Source: Deltaproteobacteria bacterium (GTDB lineage: Bacteria; Myxococcota_A; UBA796; GCA-2862545). From it: a DNA stretch of 64,000 nucleotides. A program made the position numbers and the translations under genes. The stretch lies in the NCBI GenBank assembly GCA_006226595.1, contig SBGP01000116.1:1-64000 (forward strand), given 5' to 3'. The notes under the pieces were generated by a model. It was not told the DNA's origin. It searched no databases and saw only the letters and a program-made list of their open reading frames with translations. Below, piece after piece: positions 44,779 through 53,191 of the stretch; position 1 is the stretch's first letter; every line of letters begins with the position of its first letter.

Positions 44779-44801
44779 AAGCGTCGAAGTTCGACGCTTT
44801 T
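44779..44801 (+). terminator. Hairpin with T-tract after the TfoX-like gene
   Basis: AAGCGTCGAA (44779-44788)/TTCGACGCTT (44790-44799), a perfect inverted repeat with a 1-nt centre, running into TTTT. It starts 16 nt after the stop codon. It could be an intrinsic terminator or the outer hairpin of the adjacent element. Confidence 0.5.
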
Positions 44802-44803
44802 CC

Positions 44804-44940
44804 CCGTCGTTTTTCGACGGTGGAAGGGGTCTGACCCGGGTGGGGGGTCTGACCCGGGTGAGGGGTCTGACCCCGCAGAAGGGTCAGACCCCCCGGGGGA
44901 GTCAGACCCCTTCAAGTGCTTATGGAGAGCGGATCCGCGC
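44804..44940. repeat. 18-bp-period palindrome array R3 beside the transposase (5 units)
   Basis: A hairpin CCGTCG-TTTTT-CGACGG (44804-44820) is followed by five palindromic units with cores at 44829, 44847, 44865 (central T), 44883 and 44901 (central A), all 18 bp apart. After 18 nt comes GCGGATCCGCGC (44929-44940). The transposase gene begins 111 nt further on. Leader, unit number, orientation switch and end motif match array R1 at 7.9 kb. The stretch 44941-45051 between the end motif and the transposase ATG shows no further repeat. Confidence 0.88.
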
Positions 44941-45051
44941 CGGCGTCGCTCCTCCCTGGGTTGCTGCTTCCACCGCCGTCCGACCCTCCAGATCCGAAGC
45001 GGAGAGCAGGTCGTGGCACAGGTCTTGCGACAGCGTGGGCGAGGAGGACGC

Positions 45052-45747
45052 ATGTCTCGACCGCCACGCATGGACTACCCGGGCGCCCACCACCACGTGA
45101 TGAACCGAGGGGCCCATCACCGCCGCATCTTCCACGCCTCTGACGACCGCTGGCTGTTCCTGGGCCTTCTGCGCGAAGTCGAAGCGCGTCATGGCGTGCA
45201 GGTGCGGGCCTACGCGCTCATGCCCAACCACTTTCACCTGCTGGTGGTCAGCGACAGCGGCCAGCTCAGCCAGGCAATGCAGGACCTCCAGGGACGCTAT
45301 GCCGGGGAGATCCACCGTCGCTCACGTCGCGACGGTCCCATGTTCCGCGGGCGCTTTCGCAGCCGCCTCGTCGAGGATGCCGCCTACTGGCGGCATCTCT
45401 TCGCGTATGTGCACCTCAATCCCCACCGCCTGAACCCCTCACGGGTGGAGCATCCGCTGTGGACCAGCCACGGCTTCTTCGAGCGCGGAGCCGGCTGGCT
45501 GCACACGGACGATACGCTGGCCAGCCTCGGTGGATTGGCCGCCTACCTCGAGTACCTCGAGGCGGTGCGCTCCCTGCGCTTCTCTCCACCAGGCTTCGAC
45601 CCGAACAACCTGTGGGGCGCGGAGCGATGGTCGCGGAAACAGGCATGCCAGACCCTCGCGGCCCGGGGCTTCGACAGTCGCGAGATTGCCGCCGCGCTGC
45701 ACCTCCCCTGGGCTCGCGTGGCGAACCAGCTGGCGGCTCAGGCCTGA
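45052..45747 (+). CDS. REP-associated tyrosine transposase (Y1/HUH, IS200-like)
   Basis: Single-strand DNA transposase of the Y1 family, 231 residues. GAGGAGG lies 5 nt before the ATG. The metal-binding HUH motif reads MPNHFHLLVV (about residues 58-67) and the nucleophilic Tyr lies in GRYAGEIHRRSRRDGPMFRGRFRSRLV, an arrangement typical of RAYT/TnpA_REP proteins and not of IS200 TnpA proper. A 60-residue C-terminal extension (from about 175) contains a helix-turn-helix-like stretch (DSREIAAALHLPWARVANQL). RAYTs act on palindromic REP/BIME sequences; the array R3 directly upstream is the obvious candidate substrate. Its last three codons overlap the convergent acyl-CoA dehydrogenase gene. Confidence 0.92.
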   Translation: MSRPPRMDYPGAHHHVMNRGAHHRRIFHASDDRWLFLGLLREVEARHGVQVRAYALMPNHFHLLVVSDSGQLSQAMQDLQGRYAGEIHRRSRRDGPMFRGRFRSRLVEDAAYWRHLFAYVHLNPHRLNPSRVEHPLWTSHGFFERGAGWLHTDDTLASLGGLAAYLEYLEAVRSLRFSPPGFDPNNLWGAERWSRKQACQTLAARGFDSREIAAALHLPWARVANQLAAQA

Positions 45748-45750
45748 GCC
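45735..45750. terminator. 16-bp palindrome holding both convergent stop codons
   Basis: GGCTCAGGCCTGAGCC is a perfect palindrome. Its two TGA triplets, one per strand, stop the transposase and the acyl-CoA dehydrogenase, and both proteins therefore end in Ala-Gln-Ala. It may be a terminator or mark the right end of the transposase element. Confidence 0.5.
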
Positions 45751-46688
45751 ACGAGGTCCCCGAGCTGCTCGAGCTGCTGGTTCGCGCCCCCGAGCAGGAA
45801 CTCGTGCTGCTTCACGGCCAGGAAGTAGCGATGCAGCGGGTAGTCCCGGTCGAAGCCGAAGCCGCCGTGCAGGTGCTGGGCGGCCGCCGTGACCCGGTGT
45901 GCGCCCTCGGCGGCCCAGTACCGCGCAATCGCGCGTTCCCGAGCGCTGTCGAGCTCTGCGTCCACGCGGTAGGCGGCCTGCCACAGGCACACCTCCATCG
46001 CCTGCAGGTCGATCCACGCGTCGGCGGCTCTCTGCTGCACGGCCTGGAAGCTGCCGATGGGGCGGCCGAATTGCTGCCGGTCGGCGACGTACTTGGCCGT
46101 GAGGATCAGCGCTTCCTTCGCGAGGCCAAAGAGCAGGGCGCACACGCCCACATCCACCCGCGGCAGCCACCAGTCGAGGACCTCGTCCCCGCCGAGGCGT
46201 TCGCAGGGGGTGCCGTCGAAGACCACGGTCCCCACGGGATCGTCGTGGGTCGCGGTGCCTTCCTCGATGCGACAGTCGGCGAGGTTCGCGACGTACACGC
46301 CATCCGTGGCGGGCACGACGATGCGGCTCGCCTGGGACGCCCACGGCACGCACACCTTCTCGCCGTAGAGCTTGCCGCCCTCGCAGCGGGTCGTCGCACG
46401 TCGCGGGTCGCGGCTGTGGGCCTCGACGAGGCCGGCGGTGAGCACCGTGCCGGGCGCTGGGGCTTCGCCGAACTTCGCGATCGGCGCTCCGAGCACCAGC
46501 GTCTCGAACAGCGGGACGCGCGCGCCCGCGCGCCCGCAGGCGACGAGCAGCGAGGCGATCTCGAGGGTGCCCTCGAGGTCCATGATCTGCGCGTCGACCA
46601 GGTCCTTCCACGGCTGGGTGGAGCCCGCGAAGATCTGCTTGGCCAGGCCGCTCACGGCCTCCTGCATCTCGTTCTCTTGCCAGTCCAT
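45738..46688 (-). CDS. Acyl-CoA dehydrogenase, short subunit (FadE-like)
   Basis: 316 residues, about 70 shorter than a standard acyl-CoA dehydrogenase. The N-terminal helical domain is abbreviated, the beta-domain is weakly conserved, and the C-terminal domain keeps FGRPIGSFQAVQQRAADAW and QHLHGGFGFDRDYPLHRY. In steroid-degrading actinobacteria such short FadE chains pair with a full-length one to form alpha2beta2 enzymes that oxidise steroid-CoA side chains. The full-length partner is encoded 2 nt upstream. Last gene of the leftward operon. Confidence 0.82.
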   Translation of the reverse strand: MDWQENEMQEAVSGLAKQIFAGSTQPWKDLVDAQIMDLEGTLEIASLLVACGRAGARVPLFETLVLGAPIAKFGEAPAPGTVLTAGLVEAHSRDPRRATTRCEGGKLYGEKVCVPWASQASRIVVPATDGVYVANLADCRIEEGTATHDDPVGTVVFDGTPCERLGGDEVLDWWLPRVDVGVCALLFGLAKEALILTAKYVADRQQFGRPIGSFQAVQQRAADAWIDLQAMEVCLWQAAYRVDAELDSARERAIARYWAAEGAHRVTAAAQHLHGGFGFDRDYPLHRYFLAVKQHEFLLGGANQQLEQLGDLVAQA

Positions 46689-46690
46689 GT

Positions 46691-47863
46691 CTACCTCTGC
46701 GCGCGCGGCAGGCGCAGGCCCGCCATCGCGATGATGTCGCGCTGCACCTCGTTCACACCGCCGCCGAAGGTGAGCACCAGCGTCGCCCGGTAGTGCCGCT
46801 CCAGCTCGCCGCGCAGTAGCGCCGCACTGCTTCCGTGCTTGACCAGCCCCTGCACGCCGAGCACCTCGAGGAGCAGCCGGTAGCCCTCCACGTAGAACTC
46901 GCTGCCGAAGACCTTGAGCCCGCTCGCCTCCTGCATCGTGAGCACGTCGCGGCCCATGTTCCACGCCTGCCGCCAGTTGAGCAGCCGCAGGGCCTCGAGC
47001 TTGGCCTCGACCACCGCGAGGTTCCGGCGCACCCAGGGCTTGTCGAGCAGCGTGCCGTCGCCATCGGGCACGCTCTTCGCCCAGTCGCGCACCTCGGCGG
47101 AGAGCCGCGCGAGAGGACCGACCATCATCAACGCGATGCGCTCGTGGTTGAGCTGGGTCGTGATCATCTTCCAGCCGCCGTGCTCGGGGCCGACGCGCGC
47201 GCTCACGGGCACCCGCACGTTCTCGAGGTACACCGCGTGGATGTTGCTGTCGCCGAGGTTGCGGATCGGCGTGTGGCTCACGCCCTCGGCGTTCATCGGC
47301 ACGCACAGGATGCTGATGCCCTTGTGCTTCGGCGCGTTCGGGTCCGTGCGGCACGCGAGCCACAGGTAGTCGGCGAAGTCCGCGAGGCTGATCCAGATCT
47401 TCTGGCCGTTGATCACGTACTCGTCGCCGTCCCGCTCGGCCCGCGTGGTCAGCGAGGCGAGGTCGGTGCCGGCGCTGGGCTCGGAGTATCCGATCGAGAA
47501 GTGCAGCTTGCCGGCGAGGATGCGCGGCAGCATGTCCGCCTTCTGGTCCTCGGAGCCGTACTTGATGAGCGTGGGGCCCACGGTGTTCAGTGTGAGCAGC
47601 GGGATCGGAAAGCCCGAGCGGTGCGCCTCGTCGAAGAACAGGAACTCCTCGATGGGCGAGCGCTCCTGGCCGCCGTACTCCCTGGGCCAGCCGACTCCGA
47701 GCCAGCCGCCCTCCGCGAGCTTCTCCATCGCCGCGTAGTACAGCGGGCCGCCGCCTTCCTGGTGCACGAGCTCCTCGCGCATCTCGGGCGTCATGATCGC
47801 CGCGAACATGGCGCGGACCTCGGCCTGGAAGGCCTTTTGCTCGGGAGTGGTGTCGATCAGCAT
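46691..47863 (-). CDS. Acyl-CoA dehydrogenase, long subunit (FadE-like)
   Basis: 390 residues. FAD- and substrate-binding motifs are present: WPREYGG, GYSEPSAGTDLASL, NGQKIWIS, LNHERIALMM and the C-terminal TFGGGVNEVQRDIIAM. Introduces an alpha-beta double bond in an acyl-CoA. With the short FadE that follows it probably forms a hetero-tetramer like FadE26-27 or FadE28-29 of Mycobacterium tuberculosis. Specificity for a steroid side chain is inferred from the operon. Confidence 0.88.
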   Translation of the reverse strand: MLIDTTPEQKAFQAEVRAMFAAIMTPEMREELVHQEGGGPLYYAAMEKLAEGGWLGVGWPREYGGQERSPIEEFLFFDEAHRSGFPIPLLTLNTVGPTLIKYGSEDQKADMLPRILAGKLHFSIGYSEPSAGTDLASLTTRAERDGDEYVINGQKIWISLADFADYLWLACRTDPNAPKHKGISILCVPMNAEGVSHTPIRNLGDSNIHAVYLENVRVPVSARVGPEHGGWKMITTQLNHERIALMMVGPLARLSAEVRDWAKSVPDGDGTLLDKPWVRRNLAVVEAKLEALRLLNWRQAWNMGRDVLTMQEASGLKVFGSEFYVEGYRLLLEVLGVQGLVKHGSSAALLRGELERHYRATLVLTFGGGVNEVQRDIIAMAGLRLPRAQR

Positions 47864-47891
47864 CGTCGAGTTCCCAGGGGGTGAGTGACGG

Positions 47892-48551
47892 TCAGCCGTC
47901 CGCGGAGGTGAGCACGCGGGCGATGTGCTCGCGCTTCATCAGCCGGAACACGCCGCGGCTCTCGGCGTACACGACGTCGCCGCCGCGCACTTCCGCGTGG
48001 ATGGTGGTGGTTCGGTCGTCCTGCGCGGTGACCCAGGCAGCGACGGTGAGCGGCACGCCCACGGGCACGGCCTTTCGATAGGTCACGTCGAGCTGCACGG
48101 TGAGTCCGCCGCGCTCGGCGAGGGTCGCGCAGTGGCCGCTGACCTGGTCCAGGGCCGCGGCGATGAGCCCGCCGTGGACGATGCCCGGGGCGCCGCCGTG
48201 TCGCCAGCCGAAGCGCATGTCGCATACGCTGCGCGCGTCTTCCCAGCGGATCAGCATCGGTGGTGCCACGGGGTTGCTCACCCCGAACATGGCGCTCCGG
48301 TCCATGTACACGGCCGGGTCTTCGTGGAAGCTGCCGTCGGCGTAGGCCTGACCCGGCGTCTTGCCAGGGTTGAGCAGGGCGACGGCCTGCTCGACAAGCG
48401 CGGCGGCCGCACTCAGCGCCGCTTCGTCGCTCTCGGCATCGACGCAGCGGTCCGAGAGCACGCGTCCGGCTGCGGCGAGCCGCCGCCGGGCATGCCACGA
48501 CGCGTCCTCGCCGGGGTCGAAGTGGAAGAAGCGCTGGAGATCAACGGCCAT
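47892..48551 (-). CDS. PaaI-type (hotdog) acyl-CoA thioesterase
   Basis: 219 residues. The hotdog core near residues 120-205 has PGIVHGGLIAAALDQVSGH, with the His-Gly-Gly and catalytic Asp/Glu region of PaaI/4HBT thioesterases. An N-terminal helical extension of about 100 residues precedes it. It may release CoA from dead-end or pathway intermediates. Sits between the FadE pair and the SDR gene (28-nt and 9-nt gaps), within the same operon. Confidence 0.82.
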   Translation of the reverse strand: MAVDLQRFFHFDPGEDASWHARRRLAAAGRVLSDRCVDAESDEAALSAAAALVEQAVALLNPGKTPGQAYADGSFHEDPAVYMDRSAMFGVSNPVAPPMLIRWEDARSVCDMRFGWRHGGAPGIVHGGLIAAALDQVSGHCATLAERGGLTVQLDVTYRKAVPVGVPLTVAAWVTAQDDRTTTIHAEVRGGDVVYAESRGVFRLMKREHIARVLTSADG

Positions 48552-48560
48552 GAGTGCGCA

Positions 48561-49286
48561 TCAGAAGCTGTTCCAGCCACCGTCGACGCTGATCACTTCG
48601 CCGTTCACGTAGCTCGCGTCGTCGCTGACCAGGAACGCGGCCAGGGCCGCGACCTCGGCGGCCTTGCCGTGCCGCGGCATGGTCCCGAAGTGCTTCTGGT
48701 AGGCCTCGAAGCCGCGCTGGTTCGGCGGGGCCCGGAAGTGCATCTTCGTCTCGATGGCGCCGGGGGCGATGGCGTTGCAGCGGATGCCCTGGCTGCCGTA
48801 GTACCAGGCGGTCGAGCGGGTGAAGCCGAGCAGGGCGTGCTTGCTGGCGGTGTACGCAGCACCCGCGCGGCCGCCGCTGAGCGCGGCCGCCGAGCAGGTG
48901 TTGAGGATCACGCCGCCGCCGGCCTCGGCGAAGCGGGGAAGCACCGCGCGCATCGCCTTGAACGGAGCCTCCACGTTGATCTTCATCACCTTGGCGTACA
49001 GCTCGTCACTGACCTCGTGCAGCGGGGTGAGCGCGTCGAGGATGCCAGCGTTGTTGCACAGGATGTGCACGTCGCCATCGAGCATCTGGGCGATGATCCC
49101 GTCGTCGCTGATGTCGCCGGCGACCATCTTGCAGCCGAGCTCGCTCGCGACCTTGGCGAGGCGAGACTCGTCCATGTCGACGGCGACGACGGACGCGCCC
49201 TCCTCGGCAAAGCGGCGGGCCATGGCGCGACCGATGCCGCTCGCGGCTCCGGTGACGACAGCGGTCTTTCCTTCGAGACGACTCAT
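48561..49286 (-). CDS. Short-chain dehydrogenase/reductase
   Basis: 241 residues, classical SDR: TGAASGIG for NAD(P) binding, NNAG, the catalytic Ser (NTCSAAA), and YTASK as Y-x3-K. The Asp at VDMDES after beta2 suggests NAD(H). In this operon it could oxidise a 3-hydroxyacyl-CoA or a steroid hydroxyl. The start is in an ATGA overlap with the FadD gene. Confidence 0.88.
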   Translation of the reverse strand: MSRLEGKTAVVTGAASGIGRAMARRFAEEGASVVAVDMDESRLAKVASELGCKMVAGDISDDGIIAQMLDGDVHILCNNAGILDALTPLHEVSDELYAKVMKINVEAPFKAMRAVLPRFAEAGGGVILNTCSAAALSGGRAGAAYTASKHALLGFTRSTAWYYGSQGIRCNAIAPGAIETKMHFRAPPNQRGFEAYQKHFGTMPRHGKAAEVAALAAFLVSDDASYVNGEVISVDGGWNSF

Positions 49287-50857
49287 GCGGAAGCTCCGAG
49301 TTCGATGGCCCGCTCACGGGCCCAGCGGTAGTCCGGCTTGCCCGAGGGCTGCCGGTTGAGATCGTCGACGACCCAGATCTTCCGGGGCGTCTTGTAGCCG
49401 GCGACCTTCGTGCGGCAGAAGGCCTCGATGTCGTCGATGTTCGGGGCGTCCACGCGGGCGGTGACCAGCGCCTCGACCCGCTGTCCCCAGCGTTCGTCGG
49501 GCACGCCCACGACCACGGCGTCGAACACCTCGGGGTGGTGCTTCAGCGCCTCTTCCACTTCCTCGGCGTAGACCTTCTCGCCGCCGGAGTTGATGCACAC
49601 GCTGCCGCGGCCCAGGAAGATGACCGTCTCGTCCTCGGCGACCATCGCCATGTCGCCGGGCACGACGTAGCGCACGCCGTCCTTCTCGAAGAAGGTCTTC
49701 GCGGTCTTCTCTTCGTCCTTGTAGTAGCCGAGCGGGATGTGGCCGAAGCGGGCGAGCTTGCCGACCACGTCGGAGCCGGGCTCGACCGGGTTCAGGTCGT
49801 CGTCGACGACGATCGAGTGCGTCGTGTCGAAGATCCAGATGGCCTTGCCGTCCTCGTAGAAGGCGGTGCCCTGGTGCCCGGTCTCGGACGCGCCGAAGTT
49901 GTTCATCACCATCGCCGAGGGGATGAGCTCTTCCAGCTTCTCGCGCACGTTGCCGGAGAGCACCGCGCCGGCGGAGCTGATCACGTTCAGGTCGGTGAGC
50001 TGGTACTTGCCGGGGTTGGCCTCGAGCTCGGTGATCAGCGGCAGCGCCATCGCATCACCGACGATGTTGATGCTGTGAACGTGCTCGGCGGCACACAGCC
50101 GCAAGGTCTCGTCGGGACGGTAGGAGCGGCCGGGCACGATGATCGCGACACCGCCATTGAACAGCGCAATCCACGCCGCGAGCTGGCCGGAGCCGTGAAT
50201 CATCGGAGCTGGGCAGTGGATGTGCAGCCCGTCGCCGTTGATGGTCAGCTGCTTCACGGCCTGCTCGGGGGTCTCGAAGGACTCGCCGCCCGGGTTTCCG
50301 CCCTGAAGACCGGCGTAGTAGAAGTCCTCGTGCCGCCACATGACGCCGCGGGGCATGCCCGTGGTGCCGCCGGTGTAGATGATGCACAGGTCGTCGTCGC
50401 TGCGCGCGGGGAAGTCCCGCGAGTCCGAGCCGGAGGCGAGGGCGGCCTCGTAGGCCTCGCCGCGCTCGAGCATCAGCGTCATCGCGTCGGTCTTCGTCGG
50501 GTGCACGAACTCGGCGAGGTCGGGCTCGTAGACGAGCGCCTTGAGCTCGGCGTTCTCGAAGATGTAGCGCAGCTCGTCCGCGACGTAGCGGTAGTTCACG
50601 TTGATGGTGCGCGCGCGGATCTTCCACGCCGCCAGCATGCACTCCAGGTACTCGTGCCCGTTGTAGAGGTACAGGCCGATGTGGTCGCCCTCGCCGAGGC
50701 CCTGGGACGCGAAGTAGTTCGCGAGCTTCGTCGCGCGGTGGTCGAGCTCCCCGTAGGTCATGCGCAGGTCGCCGCTGACGATGGCCAGCCGGTCCCCGAA
50801 CGCGTCCGCCTGGGCCTCGTAGAGGTCCGCGAGGTTGAACTTCGTGGGAATGCTCAT
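49283..50857 (-). CDS. Acyl-CoA synthetase (FadD19-like)
   Basis: 524 residues of the ANL superfamily. The AMP-binding P-loop is YTGGTTGMPRGVMW, the adenine motif NNFGASETG, the hinge GRGSVCINSGGEKVY and the catalytic Lys in PSGKPDYRW. INSGGEKVYAEEVEEALKHHPEVFDAVVVGVPDERWGQ is shared with the steroid-side-chain ligases FadD17/FadD19. It would activate the C26 or shortened side-chain carboxylate as CoA thioester, an early step of the pathway. ATGA overlaps with both neighbours. Confidence 0.88.
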   Translation of the reverse strand: MSIPTKFNLADLYEAQADAFGDRLAIVSGDLRMTYGELDHRATKLANYFASQGLGEGDHIGLYLYNGHEYLECMLAAWKIRARTINVNYRYVADELRYIFENAELKALVYEPDLAEFVHPTKTDAMTLMLERGEAYEAALASGSDSRDFPARSDDDLCIIYTGGTTGMPRGVMWRHEDFYYAGLQGGNPGGESFETPEQAVKQLTINGDGLHIHCPAPMIHGSGQLAAWIALFNGGVAIIVPGRSYRPDETLRLCAAEHVHSINIVGDAMALPLITELEANPGKYQLTDLNVISSAGAVLSGNVREKLEELIPSAMVMNNFGASETGHQGTAFYEDGKAIWIFDTTHSIVVDDDLNPVEPGSDVVGKLARFGHIPLGYYKDEEKTAKTFFEKDGVRYVVPGDMAMVAEDETVIFLGRGSVCINSGGEKVYAEEVEEALKHHPEVFDAVVVGVPDERWGQRVEALVTARVDAPNIDDIEAFCRTKVAGYKTPRKIWVVDDLNRQPSGKPDYRWARERAIELGASA

Positions 50858-51993
50858 GGGCGCTCCTTGCCGACAATCCACATGGAGAAGAACTGGGAGC
50901 CGCCGCCGTAGGCGTGTCCCATGGCGATCTTGGCGCCGTCGACCTGGTGGGCCTCGGCGGTGCCGCGCACCTGGCGGGCGGCCTCGGCGAAGCGGATCAT
51001 GCCGCTGGCACCGATGGGGTTCGACGAGAGCACCCCGCCCGACATGTTGATCGGCAGCTCGCCGTCGAGCTCGGTCTTGCCCTCGTCCACGGCTCGCCAC
51101 CCGTTCTCGAACAGGTGCAGGTTCTCGAGCCACATCGGCTCGTACCAGGAGAAGGGCACGTAGATCTCGGCGCAGTCGATGTCCGCGGGGGTGATGCCCG
51201 CGTCCTTGTACGCCGAGGTCGCGCAGTCGCGGCCGGCCCGAGGGCTGACCTCGTCGCGACCCGGAAACAGCATGGGCTCGCTGCGCATGGCGGTGGACAG
51301 CACCCAGGCGGGGTTCGCGACCTCGCTGCCGTCGCTGCTGAAGATCATCGCGCACGCGCCGTCACTGCTCGGACAGGTCTCGCCGTAGCGAATCGGGTCC
51401 CACAGCATCGGCGTGGCCCGTACCTTCTCGATGGAGATCTCCGGGTCGTGGATGTGCGCGAGCGGGTTCTTGAGCGCGTTGGTGCGGTCCTTGACCACCA
51501 CCTTCATGCCGATGTGATCGGGGGCGTCCGTGCGGCGCATGTACGCGCGGATGATCGGCGCGAAGTAGCCGCCCGCGCCGGCCGCGACCGGCGGCTGGAA
51601 GGGGAAGCGCTGGGACAGGGCCCACATGGCGTTGGACTCGGACTGCTTCTCGTAGGCCACGGTGAGCACGCGCTTGTGCACGCCGCTGCTCACGAGGTGG
51701 CTGGCGACGATGGCAGTGGAGCCGCCCACCGAGCCCGCCGTGTGCACGCGCATCATCGGCTTGCCGACGGCGCCGAGCGCGCCGGCCAGGAACAGCTCGG
51801 GCTGGACGACGCCCTCGAACATGTCCGGGGCCTTGCCGATGACCACCGCGTCGATGTCCTTCCAGCCGAGACCGGCGTCAGCCAGGGCCTTCTGGGCGGC
51901 CTCGCGGAGCAGACCGGGCATGGAGACGTCGCCGCGCTTGGCCGAGTATTTGGTCTGGCCGATGCCGATGACGGCGCAGCGTTCGTGGCTCAT
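50854..51993 (-). CDS. Thiolase-fold lipid-transfer-like protein (Ltp3-like)
   Basis: 379 residues of the SCP-x/thiolase superfamily. The sequence at the usual nucleophile position is HTAGSVGGSTAIVA, with no Cys, so a thiolase reaction by the normal mechanism is unlikely. MGHAYGGGSQFFSMW is the conserved C-terminal motif. Mycobacterial Ltp3 and Ltp4 have the same properties, and their relative Ltp2 is a retro-aldolase acting on 17-hydroxy steroid side chains. Neighbours (Ltp4-like, DUF35) match that context. Starts at 51993. Confidence 0.82.
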   Translation of the reverse strand: MSHERCAVIGIGQTKYSAKRGDVSMPGLLREAAQKALADAGLGWKDIDAVVIGKAPDMFEGVVQPELFLAGALGAVGKPMMRVHTAGSVGGSTAIVASHLVSSGVHKRVLTVAYEKQSESNAMWALSQRFPFQPPVAAGAGGYFAPIIRAYMRRTDAPDHIGMKVVVKDRTNALKNPLAHIHDPEISIEKVRATPMLWDPIRYGETCPSSDGACAMIFSSDGSEVANPAWVLSTAMRSEPMLFPGRDEVSPRAGRDCATSAYKDAGITPADIDCAEIYVPFSWYEPMWLENLHLFENGWRAVDEGKTELDGELPINMSGGVLSSNPIGASGMIRFAEAARQVRGTAEAHQVDGAKIAMGHAYGGGSQFFSMWIVGKERP

Positions 51994-52156
51994 GAGATGA
52001 CCCCCGTCGAACGGGACATCCGATGATCGCGGCGTCCAGGTGGTTTGGCCGCGAGGGGCCGACGGCCGAGGAGTGTTCCACCACGTGAGGTCGTCGTGCG
52101 CGAGCGGGCGGGCCGCCTGGGCACGCGAGGGCGGGTGTCACGGAGAACGGGGGTCA

Positions 52157-53191
52157 TCACTCAGCCTCCAGGACGCACACGAGGTTGTGCTGGAGCAGCG
52201 AGCCGCTCGTCGCATGGCCGATGGCGGCGGGGGCGCCGTGGCGCACGGCCATGGCCGCCTCGCCGATGCGCACCAGGCCGGCGACCATCGGCGTACACGC
52301 CGGAATGGCGCCTCCGGACGGGTTGATCGCGACCTCGTCGTCCAGGCCCATGGCGCGCTTGAGCACCGCGACCTGGGTGGTGTACGGGGCGTGCAGCTCG
52401 GCCACGGTCACGCCGTCGGCTCCGCCAGCGGCTTCGAGGGCCTGTCGGGCGGAGACCGCGTCGGTGAGGTCGCGCGAGCCGGGCTGGTGCTGGTCCATGA
52501 TGTGGGCGATGCCGCGGATGCGCGGTCCGCCGCCGCCGACCCTGAGCACGATGCACGCGGCACCGTCGGTGCGGGTCGGCAGGTCGTGGGCCCGCAGGGG
52601 CTCTCGGACGTAGGGCTGTGCGAGGAGCGCGTCGGCATCGGCCTCGTCGGAGTGCGGCGCGTTCGGGTTCTTGTTGCCGTCGCGGCGGGCGCGACAGGCG
52701 ATGTGGGCAAGCTCGGCCTCGGTGATCAGCCCCTGCTCGAGCAGCATCCGGGCCTGCATGGCGGCGAGGCTGTGCGGGTCGACCTGGAGTGGTGCCAGCG
52801 AGTAGGGGTCGAGCTCGTAGGTGTGGACCTTGTCGACGCTACCGAGGCTGGACTTGCCGAAGCAGTAGACCAGCGCCACGTCGACGTCTCCGTGCTGAAG
52901 CCGCACGTAGGCCTCGTACATGGCCCAGGCCCCGTCCATCTCGACGTGGGACTCGCGGATCGGCGGCCAGGCACCGAGTCCGTCGATGGCCATGGTGAAC
53001 GAGAAGGGCCGCCCCATGACGTAGTCGTTGGAGCCCGAGCAGGTGAATCCCACATCCTCGCGGCGCAAGCCGGCGTCGGCGAGGGCGCGCTCGGTGATCT
53101 CCTGGACCATCTCGGCCTCGTCGTAGTCGTCGAGGTCGTGGCTGTTGGGAAGCTGGGCGAAGCCCGCGATGTGCACGTCTCGAAGCGCCAT
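52157..53191 (-). CDS. Thiolase-fold lipid-transfer-like protein (Ltp4-like)
   Basis: 344 residues. Typical features are GFTCSGSNDYVMGRPFSF, ESHVEMDGAWAMYEAYV where a thiolase would have its Cys nucleophile, and INPSGGAIPACTPMVAGL near the end. The nucleophilic Cys is missing, as in the Ltp3-like partner. The start shares a base with the stop of the DUF35 gene (TGATG). Between it and the next gene downstream is a 163-bp gap (51994-52156) in which no gene or clear signal is seen; such a gap is unusual in this tightly packed operon. Confidence 0.82.
   Translation of the reverse strand: MALRDVHIAGFAQLPNSHDLDDYDEAEMVQEITERALADAGLRREDVGFTCSGSNDYVMGRPFSFTMAIDGLGAWPPIRESHVEMDGAWAMYEAYVRLQHGDVDVALVYCFGKSSLGSVDKVHTYELDPYSLAPLQVDPHSLAAMQARMLLEQGLITEAELAHIACRARRDGNKNPNAPHSDEADADALLAQPYVREPLRAHDLPTRTDGAACIVLRVGGGGPRIRGIAHIMDQHQPGSRDLTDAVSARQALEAAGGADGVTVAELHAPYTTQVAVLKRAMGLDDEVAINPSGGAIPACTPMVAGLVRIGEAAMAVRHGAPAAIGHATSGSLLQHNLVCVLEAE

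Noticed and set aside
44779-44801. tRNA-like or small RNA gene before the transposase
   Set aside because: The hairpin alone has no cloverleaf or promoter. Terminator or element end explains it.
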